Shown piece by piece: positions 1 through 8,969 of a stretch of 64,000 nucleotides of DNA. The notes below the pieces were generated by a model. That model saw only the letters and a list, made by a program, of their open reading frames with translations. It had not been told where the DNA came from and did no database searches. The first letter of the stretch is position 1. Every line of letters begins with the position of its first letter. This DNA comes from Lycocorax pyrrhopterus obiensis (lineage: Eukaryota > Chordata > Aves > Passeriformes > Paradisaeidae): contig JACSVZ010000041.1 of assembly GCA_014706295.1 (NCBI GenBank), positions 248,001 to 312,000 of the forward strand. The letters run 5' to 3'. The translations under genes were made by a program, and so were the position numbers.

Positions 1-109
1 CAGCACGTGCAAAGTCTCCCGCCAGGGCAGAGCTCTGGGCTGAGCACTGAGCTCGTTGCTTATGTTGAAAGTGTAAACTGTACAGCAATCAGCCTTGTGT
101 ATATGAACC

Positions 110-115
110 AATAAA
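110..115 (+). terminator. Candidate polyadenylation signal AATAAA
   Basis: AATAAA in AT-rich sequence near the window start, on the plus strand. It may be a proximal poly(A) site of the gene entering from the left. Confidence 0.35.
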
Positions 116-1625
116 TACTATGCAAACCCCTAGGGACACTCTAGCAGTATGTACAAAGCACTAACAGCTCTGCTCTCAAATACCTCTTCAGGCTGCAGGA
201 TGGGCCAAGCCTTTGGAATATGTGAGCAGCTCTGGTGAATGGAGCAGGAAGGCTATAGGAGTGAGAGGGCAGCAGCCTGCCCCTGTCCTGTGCCCCTCTG
301 CCTGAGCCTGGCCCCTTCCTGGCCTGAAGAGGGGGGGCCTAGAGGTGCAGTCCCATGGGTCTGCCCATGGTCCAGCCCCAGTTTGTGTTGGCTCCAGCTG
401 GGTTGAAGCTGTAGGCCTGCATTGAGGTGCTTGGGGCCCAGGGAGGATGTGCAGTGAGAGAGAGCAGGGGGTGCTTGTGCCACACATGGGGTTGTGCCTA
501 GCTCTACTCAGCACAATATCTGCTCAGGAGATGAGCCAGGAGCTAGCAATAGCCAACAGCTGTGCAATACGCACCCCAGGCAAGGGCTTTGCAGGGACCC
601 TGGCCTCCCTGCAAGGGAGGTTATAGCCCTGGATACTGACTCTCCCGGGACCAATCCCAGAGACATGGGGGCTGCTGCCCCAGTGGCTGCATCTTCTCCA
701 GGTGGAATGTGCTGTGGCAGCAGCCTGAGCCCTGGGGGCTGGGGCAGCCTCAGACCGGCTGCTCTAGCAGGAGAGCAGCACTGGGCAGAGCTGCCCAGGC
801 AGCTCGGAGTCGGGGCGTAGATTGAACCTGTTGTAATATTTGACCCCAGGAGCGCAGGGTGCGGGTAGTGGCACTTGGTCCCACGTCCCTGATCCTGTCC
901 TTTACCTAACTGATGTGGGGACCTGGCCTTTGTAGCACAGTGATGTGGGGACCCCCTGCTCTTTCTCCTGGAAGTGGCCATGGACCTGCTTTGCAGAGTC
1001 TGAGTTTATTCTCTGTGGCCAGGTGCAGAACAAGCACACCTCCAGCTTCAGGCCATGGGATGGTGGCCTTGGCAGGGCAACCCTGCCTTTCAGTGGGTGC
1101 GCATCTGCTGGGAGAGCTCCTGGCTGCCCTGCGGCCGAGAATAAGCCTCGCTGCAGCGAAGCAACTGACCCAGCTTAGCCTTGGAGAGCAAAGCAGTCCC
1201 CTCCCCACCCCAAAGTTGAGCCATATAGGCACAGACTCTCCATCCATCACCCTTGCTGCGTACAATAACCTCCCTAGACCCACTGCAACAGCTGACTCCG
1301 TAGCATCACCCTAGAGTTGTGTGTGGGTCCAGTGCTTTGGCCTTGTGTATGCCATAGGGAATGTGCTGTGCTGCAAATGTGCCAGGCACCTGCAGTGACA
1401 TTGCTTCGCGCTCAGATTGCTTGTAGGGCTGGTAGGGGGAGGCTGCACCCAACATTGAGCCTAGAGAATGCTGCAGTCTGCACACTAGAAGCTTTTTAGA
1501 AGTTTTAAAAATTACTTTTCTTTTCTTTTTTTAATTGTTATGGAAACAAGCCTTTTGGATCTCCCTGTCTTAGGTCCTGATGTATAGATCATTTCCCTGT
1601 ACACCAGCTATCAGACTACGAAATT

Positions 1626-1635
1626 AATAAATAAA
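1626..1635 (+). terminator. Candidate polyadenylation signal, overlapping AATAAATAAA
   Basis: Two overlapping AATAAA hexamers followed by a GT/CT-rich stretch, the usual layout of a vertebrate poly(A) site. It precedes the GC-rich NKX6-3 promoter by a few hundred bases. Confidence 0.45.
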
Positions 1636-2001
1636 TCAACACAAACAGTGTCTCGTCTCTGCTTTTCCAAAGGTGGGGAAGATGGAGACCCCGGGGGCGG
1701 GTCCCCTCTGCCCGTACGCTATTGCCGGGAGGGTGGGGGCGGCCGTGGGAGTGGCGGCTGCTTGTGCTCTGCCGTTCGTGGGGGTGTTGAAGGGAGCAGG
1801 AACGTGCGCACCCCCGAGGGGCTGCGGCGGCCTCTCCCAGGGTGGGCGAGGGGGGAAGCGGCCATGCAGCCGGTGCCACTGGTACCCCCAGCACTGCGGG
1901 GGGTGTGCCGGGGGCAGCGGCGCTACTGAGTTCCCGCCTGAGAGGCCCCGCCGAAAGCACCGGCCCGACCGGCGCTGTCCAGCGTCCGCGCTGCGGCCCT
2001 G

Positions 2002-2262
2002 TATCCTATCCTATCCTATCCTATCCTATCCTATCCTGTCCTGTCCTGTCCTGTCCTGTCCTGTCCTGTCCTGTCTTCTCCTTCTCCTGTCCTGTCTTCT
2101 CCTTCTCCTTCTCCTTCTCCTTCTCCTTCTCCTTCTCCTTCTCCTTCTCCTCCTTCTCCTTCTCCTTCTCCTTCTCCTCCTTCTCCTTCTCCTTCTCCTT
2201 CTCCTTCTCCTCCTCCTCCTCCTCCTCCTCCTCCTCCTCCTCCCGCCGCCGCCGCCGCCGCC
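2002..2262. repeat. Compound pyrimidine microsatellite: TATCC, TGTCC, CTTCTC, TCC, then GCC units
   Basis: Seven TATCC units (2002-2036) pass into seven TGTCC units (2037-2071), then an interrupted run of CTTCTC-type hexamers (to about 2208), then TCC trimers (to about 2243) and finally a short GCC run (to about 2262). The plus strand is almost wholly pyrimidine, so the tract can form triplex (H-DNA) structures. Long reading frames through it (poly-Leu, poly-Ser/Phe, poly-Arg, poly-Glu/Lys) are products of the repeat and not proteins. Confidence 0.97.
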
Positions 2263-2293
2263 GGTGTTCAAAGCGCAATTTGTCTGGGCCGGT

Positions 2294-2386
2294 CCAATGG
2301 CGCGCTGCCCCTGAGGCGCAGCCAATGGCGGCCGCGGCCGCCGAGGCCCGGCCAATGGACGCGCCGCCCGCAGCCCCCCGGCCAAT
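2294..2386 (+). promoter_or_regulatory. Array of four CCAAT (NF-Y) boxes, spacing 28-30 bp
   Basis: CCAAT pentamers lie at 2294-2298, 2322-2326, 2352-2356 and 2382-2386, each followed by GG, as in CCAATGG. Start-to-start spacing is 28, 30 and 30 bp. CCAAT is the NF-Y core, and the array is 275-370 bp upstream of the NKX6-3 start codon. Binding is inferred. Confidence 0.7.
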
Positions 2387-2660
2387 GGGTGCGCGTTATT
2401 CTAATAGGCCTCGTCTTTATCAGAGAAATGTTGGCGCTACCCAAGCCCAAGTTGAGGGTCCGGGGCCGGAGCTTCTGCGAGGTCACGGGGCGCTTCCCAG
2501 GCTGCCCGCGGCCCCGGCCCCCGCCAGGATCCCAGTGCCAGCCAGGCGCCCACGGGCCAGGGCGGACTCTGGGTCCCTGGAGCCCCCAGGCCAGTGGTAA
2601 TGGGCCAGCCATCGCACCTCCGGGGTTCCGGGCTCTGAGGGCCGCCTCGGTGCTAGAGCC

Positions 2661-4511
2661 ATGGATGCCAACCTGCCAGGCACCTTTCTGCTCAACGGCC
2701 CGTCGCTGGGCCCCTTCCCCGAGGCTAAGGCGCCTGTTTGCCAGTACTCAGTGCAAAGCTCGTTCTACAAGCTGGGAGCCCCCGGACTGGGTGCCCAGCT
2801 GGCTGCTGGCACCCCCCACGGCATCTCCGACATCCTCGGCCGGCCCGCGGCGACACCGAACAGCAGTCTCCTCCCTGCCTACCCCCACGCGGGCGGATTT
2901 AACGGACTGAGCTCCCCGGGCGTCTATTACGGGCCCCAGGTGGGCGCCCTCCCCAAGGCTGGTGGCGAGTACCTGCCGCGGGGACGGAGCTGCTGGGCGG
3001 AGGCGGCCCCGGAGTGGCGGGGCAGCCGGCAGTGCGGCGGCCGTAAGTACAGTGGGCCCGGAGCGGCTGGGTGGTGGGTGGTTGGGTGCCGCAGCTGATG
3101 GGCACCTTGCAGAGCCCTGACCCATCGGCACTAGGGCAAGGGCATGGGGCTGGCTTGTCTTCTCCGTTGCCCTGCACGAGGCACAGCTGGTTGGCCAGCA
3201 GGCTGCCCCAGGACAACGGGAAAGGCCCCAGTGCCAGAGCTGCTGGACCTCAAACTGTCACAGAACTTTTGGCTCAAGGGCAGGGGCAGCTCTAATGACA
3301 AATACTAATTCTTTGCCCCCAGGCAGCCACAGCTGGCAAGGACAGGCAGAGCCTTCTGACTTACAAGATGTCCCGGTTGCTCAGACAGCCTCACTGGGGG
3401 TCAGTGCCTGTTTTAGCTCAGGATGGCCAGCCCTGGGCTGGCTGCACTGCCTTCCTGGTAGAGAGCTGGCAGGGGAATTGCAGAGCATGTTGCCGCTGTC
3501 CCAGAGGGTAGGTGGGATGGGTGCATCCACTGTCCCATGGGAAGCCCCGGGAGGCTGGGTGCAGCTGCTCAGAACCTGCAGCTCTGGTCCCCTTCACCCC
3601 TTTGCCGGTGATGATTTTGGAGCAGATGGGTTAGGCAGTTCGGCCATCTGCTCCTGGCACAGTTACTAGCCAATGATCAGCCATGCCTGTCTTCTGTCAT
3701 GCATCCTGCAAGGTGTGGGGTATGGGTGCTGCATGGCTCTGGGGTCAAGCACTGTTGATAGCGACCCTTACCCTCTCACCACAACCACTTAGCACTGTCC
3801 TTGATTAGGAGGTGCATAGCCCAGCTCTGGCTCTGTGGGACCTGCACAGTGGGCAGCTCAGCCCTCCTGGGATGGGGCTGAAGCCCTGAAGCAGGAATAC
3901 GGTTTTAATTTGGAGGGGAGCAGGTGTGGAGGGACTCTTTGGTCACTGAGGGCTGGTGAGTGTGGACAAGGGGAGAGCTGTCCAGAGTCGTGGGCTGCCA
4001 AGAGCTCACCCACTTCTCTCTTCCTCTCCTGTAGCCCCTGCTCACTTGGCTGACAGCATCCATAAGAAGAAGCACACGCGCCCAACCTTCACGGGACACC
4101 AGATCTTTGCGCTGGAGAAGACTTTTGAGCAGACCAAGTACCTGGCAGGGCCGGAAAGAGCACGGCTGGCCTACTCTCTTGGTATGACTGAGTCTCAGGT
4201 GAAGGTGAGTATTGGTCCCTGTGTGGCATGGGTTGTGCAGCGTGATGGCTGCTAACTGAGCTGGGCCCATGGGGCAACAGGTCTGGTTCCAGAACCGACG
4301 GACCAAATGGAGGAAGAAGAGTGCCCTGGAGCCCTCCTCATCCTCGCAGCGGGCGGGGGGCTCTGGCGGAGAGCGGGCGACCTCTGAGACCGAGGACGAT
4401 GAGTACAACAAGCCCCTGGACCCAGACTCAGATGACGAGAAGATCCGGCTGCTGCTGAGGAAGCACCGTGCGGCCTTCTCAATGCTGGGCTTGGGCACGC
4501 ACAGCGGCTGA
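2661..4511 (+). CDS. NKX6-3: NKX6-3 homeodomain transcription factor, 3 exons, 260 aa
   Basis: NK6-family homeobox protein that acts in the nucleus, known for roles in gut epithelium and hindbrain development. Coding exons are 2661-3042, 4035-4204 and 4281-4511, with GT/AG introns in phases 1 and 0. The joined product is 260 aa, against about 265 in human. The start is [14 protein letters not shown], matching the family N-terminus. An EH1-like repressor motif (TPHGISDIL) is near residue 52. The homeodomain covers about 139-198 and contains [20 protein letters not shown] and [12 protein letters not shown], with Q50/N51 at residues 188/189. The acidic tail ends in [13 protein letters not shown]. 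The last intron splits the homeodomain between K46 and V47, as in other NKX6 genes. No defect is seen. It is convergent with GPAT4. Confidence 0.97.
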
Positions 4512-4536
4512 GCACCAGCATAGCCTGCCCCTCTGG

Positions 4537-4618
4537 GCTGGGGGGTGACTGGCCTGGCCACCTGCATCAGGCTGGGGGGTGACTGGCCTGGCCACCTGCA
4601 TCCTGCTGGGGGGTGACT
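4537..4618 (+). repeat. 34-bp tandem repeat in NKX6-3 3' UTR, about 2.4 copies
   Basis: A G-rich unit beginning GGCTGGGGGGTGACTGGCCT recurs with a 34-bp period starting just after the NKX6-3 stop codon. The third copy is partial. It looks like a local slippage or unequal-crossover product. Confidence 0.85.
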
Positions 4619-4746
4619 CCCCTCACCAGCAGGTGCCTGGCTGTTGGGATGGGGTGGCTGACAGCTGGATGGGGAGCATGGCTTGCAGGGCTGGGAGCAG
4701 CACGTGTGGGTGGTGTCAGGTGCAGCCGTGTTATCGGCGTTGATGA

Positions 4747-4752
4747 AATAAA
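4747..4752 (+). terminator. NKX6-3 polyadenylation signal AATAAA
   Basis: First AATAAA downstream of the NKX6-3 stop codon, about 235 bp away, giving a short 3' UTR. A second AATAAA near 5043 could serve as an alternative. Confidence 0.6.
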
Positions 4753-6039
4753 GGTCCCAGTCAAGTCCCAGCACTTGTTTCGTGGGCATGCGGTCCAGGG
4801 TGGCCTTGTGAGGCTGGACCAGAGAAGGGTTGGGGATAGGATGTGTATGGGGCAGGGCCTGCATGCCGGGCAGGGGAAGGGGCCATGCTGTGGTGCTGTG
4901 TGTGGGGTAGGAAGTGCCCACAGAAGCAGGTGAGCCCTGGAGATTTTCCCAGGGTTTTCTCTGGTTTGGGCGTGTACCAGCAGCAAGAGCTGCTGGTTCA
5001 AAAGTCACTCATTGGGGCCTCTTATTGGAAGCTCTTAGCAGCAAATAAATATCATTTATCTTAACAGTGTGAGTGAGAGCCCATTCACCTGTCGGGGCTG
5101 CAGGATTGATGTGGCATCAATAGCCCCAGTGTGTTTGCCTGCCAACCTGTTGGGTCCCCCCCGCTCTGTGCTGCACCCCTGTGCAATGGGGGCTGCACAT
5201 ACAGACGTGTGTGTGCACGTGGGGCTGCACACCCGTGCTCTGGTTCCCCATGGCTCACCAATGGCATGCCAGCTGTCCTTACCTGCTTAGCATGCCAAAG
5301 GGGCTCCAGGCACAGGCACAGCACTGGGAGCCGGGCAAGCTTGGCAGTTGTTCAGCCAAGAGCCAACTAAGTGCCAGCCAGGTGTAAGCAAACACGTGGG
5401 CTGTGTCTTGGAAGGAAATCAATAGGAGATAAGGTGCTGCCGGCCCATCAGGCACTGATTAGCAGCGTGGCACAGGCACGGAAGGGGTTGGAATGGGGCT
5501 GGGGAAGGGATGCCCTTCCCTGAGGCTGCAGGCAGTACCTGCAACAGGCTGGTGGCCAAGTCCATGCCTGGGACAGCTGAAGCTCCTGAACCACTGAGTC
5601 TTTTCAGTGGTCCTGAGCACCAGCCTTGTGTGGGGCTGCAGATCATTGCTGTACAACCTGCCAAGGCCCACACTTGGCTTAAAGCCCTCTCCAGTCTCTC
5701 ACTGGGCTGTGGGCACTTTGCAAGGAGTCCTGACTGCTCGGTGCCCCTTTTCTAGGGCTTAGGGGACTACTGTCCCTGCATAGGTCCCTGTGCAGCCCCT
5801 GCAGTGAGGGGGGGCTGGTAATGCTCCTCCTTTAGCCATGCAGCCCCTCCACTGCCTCCATGGGACAGATGCTGGGCCAGGACAGAGCTAACGGACCCTT
5901 TGCAAGGATGTTGCATGCCAGGTCTCATGGGAGCGTGGTGCACGGGGCTGGTGGCAGGGCTGGAAGAGACACATCGCTGTCTGTGGACAGAGCCAATGCT
6001 CAGCAGGAGCAGGTTCCACATGGTGGGAGAAGTGAGGGG

Positions 6040-6240
6040 CTGCTGGTGGGATATTTTTTTAACATTTTCTAAGCTGCCCAGCTTGGCTGACAATTTTTAA
6101 TGTACTAACTGCCTGGTCCAGTGAGCTGATTAATTGGTGCTGTGGAGATCAATACAAAACAGAAAATTAAAACAATTTTAAAGTGATTAAGTAGTTTAAC
6201 ACCTGTCTGATGCCACGTCAGGGCTGGGAGACAAATAAAG
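6040..6240. promoter_or_regulatory. AT-rich island with homeodomain-type motifs, candidate enhancer
   Basis: This AT-rich block contains TTAATTGG and several TTAA/TTTTAA motifs, inside otherwise GC-rich sequence 1.5 kb downstream of NKX6-3. It has no coding potential. A conserved enhancer is a guess from composition and motif clustering. Confidence 0.3.
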
Positions 6241-6654
6241 CAGGTGGCAAAGGGCCTGCTGGAGCCAGGAAGAGTGACAAATGGCTGCTGCAGCCTGGCT
6301 GCCCCATGCATCCCCACATTGAGGCAGGACCCCAAACAGTGCTGATCCATGCAGGGCCCCAGCCCAGTAGCCAGGACCAACCCCTTCTCCTCCCCATGCT
6401 GCCCACTGTGGCTCCCACATTCCCACTGGCCACTTGCTGCTACAGCAGAGTGGTGCCCCATCAGTGCTGGGGTCTCAGCAGGAGTAGTCAGCAGTGAGCA
6501 CCAGCTCTGCCCACCCTGTGCCTGGTGCCAGGCAGCCACAGGCTGTGTGGGCAGAGCCGGGAGCCAGCTGCGCCGGGGGCGCGAGCACAGGCAGGCCAGC
6601 CTGGCAGGCAGATGGATAGCAGCTCCGTTTCAATTCTGCATCCCTTTTCTCCCA

Positions 6655-6990
6655 GACAAACCCCGTCGGATTTTCATAAATCAAAGCGCCACACTGTTTA
6701 ATAAAAATTTATTGACTTACAAGTGATTATTTATCAAAAGGCCATTAATAGCGGCTCCGGGAATGATGTGCTACTGGGTGGTGCGTGGAGACTAATAGCA
6801 AATCAATGCCAGCATCCGGGCAGAATGCATATGAGGGCTCCCGGCCCCAGTGGGGTGCACGGCTGCTGCAGCCGGAGCCAGCAGCCCCTACCCTGTGGGC
6901 CGCCCAGTGCTCCCCCCCTGGTTATTTATCGCTTACAAATGAAATGATCGATACTTTTAATCTAGAGCTAAATTTATTAACTTTCTCATC
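6655..6990. promoter_or_regulatory. Motif-dense AT-rich blocks, candidate enhancer
   Basis: Two AT-rich blocks (about 6660-6760 and 6920-6985) contain TTTATTG, CCATTAATAG, TTATTTATC and ATCGAT motifs typical of CDX, NK/Hox, GATA and CUT-type factors. They are separated by GC-rich sequence. No coding frame explains them. Enhancer function is inferred. Confidence 0.3.
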
Positions 6991-7368
6991 GGAGAGAGAC
7001 ATATTGACTGGGGGCATGGGGTGGGAGAGCCAAGGAAAGATGGATGTGTGCCTCCTAACCTGTCCAGCCAGCTCCTTGCCTGCTGTGGAGTGTCCTGAGT
7101 GCTGCTGGGGATGGTCCCCAAGCACAGCAGGGCAGCTGAAGGTCCCACGAAGCTGAGGAGGGTTCTGCATGTCACCATGGTGTCAGGGACAGGGGACCCA
7201 GCTGCAGGCAGGAGACTTGTGGGCAGCTGCAGCTGGGTCCAAGTGCCTGAGGACGTGGCAGGGGGGTGGGGGGAGGCCTGTGGCCTTTGGCAATGCCTGA
7301 AGGAAATGTCTGTCCCGCCTCCAGAGAGGAGAGCTCTGGGGACACAGCCCTTGAGAGGGCTCAGGAGC

Positions 7369-7577
7369 AGCTGCTGAATGGGGAGAAGTGAAGGAGAGCC
7401 TGGAGACCCTGCCTGGGCAGCAGGGACCGGCAGGCAGCAACGTCCATGTCCCCGGCAGAGTTGTGACCCCAGCTGCTGAATGGGGAGAAGTGAAGGAGAG
7501 CCTGGAGACCCTGCCTGGGCAGCAGGGACCGGCAGGCAGCAACGTCCATGTCCCCGGCAGAGTTGTGACCCCAGCTG
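7369..7577. repeat. Perfect tandem duplication, 102-bp unit, two copies
   Basis: The segment starting AGCTGCTGAATGGGGAGAAG at 7369 is repeated without a mismatch from 7471, and the match continues to 7577. Identity of both copies means a very recent duplication or an assembly artefact. The unit is 34 codons long, so several frames stay open across it, but none looks like a protein. Confidence 0.95.
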
Positions 7578-8969
7578 CAGCTCGGCACATGGGGAAGGGC
7601 CATCCACAGAACCCAGCGGGCATGGCACTGCCTCGGCAACCCATGGCTCGCTGTGGCTCCCTCCAGAGCTCGCCACACCACAGCACGGCGCAGGGGTCTT
7701 CATCCAAAGGGCCCCTGAGCAAGGGAAAAGCTTTGCAAGCCTTGCGGCCAGAGCAGCAAAGTTCCATCAGGCAAAGAAGAAAAATAAAGCACAGGAAAAT
7801 TCAGATTTAAGGCCACTTACACAGAACAGCTGTCCTCACCTGGCGTAGCAGATGCCCTCCCCAACAAACAACACTTGAGGTACAAAGGAGGCACTTAGGT
7901 AACTGCCTTCTCCAGAGCGCTAGAAAACGCAAGCAGGTTTCAGCAGGTAGCAGTGAAATAGCTCTTGCTTCTAAGAGCAGAGAACCCAGTGTAAGTGCTC
8001 AAGTTTGTAGGAATGTAAGGAAAATGGGAAAGTACATGGAACAAATGCTCAAATGCAAGTTGTTTTACTGAATAATTTACTTGCAGAGCAGAAAGGGGCA
8101 CCACCACCAGCACAAGATTTCAGTTTTCTTGCAACAAGTTGATACTATCCATGTGTATATTGGTGCATGACAAGGTCAGAGGCCACTGTTTCCCTCAGGA
8201 GGCATTTAAAAAGGGATATGCTGCCCCAGTCATGAAGTCTTGGGCTCTCCTACACACCCTAGGCTCCCACTATAGCACGTACAGATTCCTCAGGAGCCCC
8301 ACCTGCCACTCCAATGACACGTGGCACCCTGCAGCCCCAGGGGACAGAGGGAGGTTTCCAAGGAGTATGATCCTTACTGCATCAGGAGCAGCAAAGAGGC
8401 TGTTACTCAGACACTGTAGAAGCAACAGTCTGGGTCAAGCTGACACGAAGGTGGCAAAACAAAAGGATTTCTCCTGAAAGAGGATCTGGAAAGGGCCTGG
8501 GAGACCACATTCTGCTCCTAAGGGGTTTATGCCACACACACGAGGGGCACAGGCTCATGACGCCTCCCTTGCTTGTCAAGGCAGTCAATTTCAGCACAGC
8601 TCACCAGCTTTTGTGCTGTGGGAGACTTGTGACTGACACACATGCACATCACACCAGTCCTTCCCTGCGGCTGGACACACCAGATGGAAGTACATGACAC
8701 CATAAGAGTTTCATTTACTATTGCCCCTGCAAGGGGCTTCATTGTAACAGTAACAAGAAGGCATCTTTGCCATGAGCTGCCAAAGGCCTAAAGACTCCAG
8801 GCAGTAACAGTGCCTCCAGGAAACAACAGCCAGAGGATGAAAGAGTGAGTCCAAGCAGCTCTGGAGTAGCCCAAGTCCAAAGATTCGGAGTTGCTCCAGA
8901 CAAGCCCTGGTTGGTGCTGGAGGCAGAGGGCTTTGACCAGCCCCAGTGGCAGTGCTGGAGGCAGCAGAC

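Larger units (their letters stand above)
1..1660 (+). other. Probable 3' UTR end of the upstream gene (ANK1 by synteny)
   Basis: No convincing coding exon is visible here. Canonical AATAAA signals lie at 110-115 and, as an overlapping pair, at 1626-1631 and 1630-1635. The latter pair sits in an AT-rich stretch (about 1500-1640) followed by a GT-rich sequence, which looks like a genuine polyadenylation region on the plus strand. In the conserved vertebrate gene order the gene upstream of NKX6-3, in the same orientation, is ANK1, so this is inferred to be its 3' tail. No ANK1 protein sequence is present to confirm it. Confidence 0.35.
1680..3060. promoter_or_regulatory. CpG-rich NKX6-3 promoter and first exon
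   Basis: GC- and CpG-dense sequence surrounds the pyrimidine repeat, four CCAAT boxes and NKX6-3 coding exon 1. The transcription start is not determined; it should lie between about 2400 and 2660. Confidence 0.6.
4780..8960. other. NKX6-3 / GPAT4 intergenic region, no gene seen
   Basis: About 4.2 kb between two convergent genes. No reading frame resembles a known protein. The left part is GC-rich. AT-rich islands with homeodomain-type motifs lie at about 6040-6240 and 6655-6990, and a perfect 102-bp tandem duplication at 7369-7577. The right end, from about 8000, is likely GPAT4 3' UTR, but no clear minus-strand AATAAA was identified to fix its end. Confidence 0.5.

Noticed and set aside
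500..1300. Possible miR-486-type hairpin, since that miRNA lies near NKX6-3 in mammals
   Set aside because: I did not find its mature sequence here; GGCAGCTC-like words near 800 do not form the expected stem.
1842..2600. Long open frames with poly-Leu, Ser-Phe, Arg or Glu-Lys runs on both strands
   Set aside because: They are read-through of the pyrimidine microsatellite in every frame and resemble no protein outside the repeat.
3905..5008. 367-residue minus-strand open frame opposite NKX6-3
   Set aside because: It lies antisense to the homeobox exons and intron, has no recognisable domain, and is explained as a shadow frame.
7183..7767. Minus-strand open frames with a 34-residue internal repeat
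   Set aside because: The repeat is only the 102-bp DNA duplication. Three frames stay open over it and none has family similarity or splice context.
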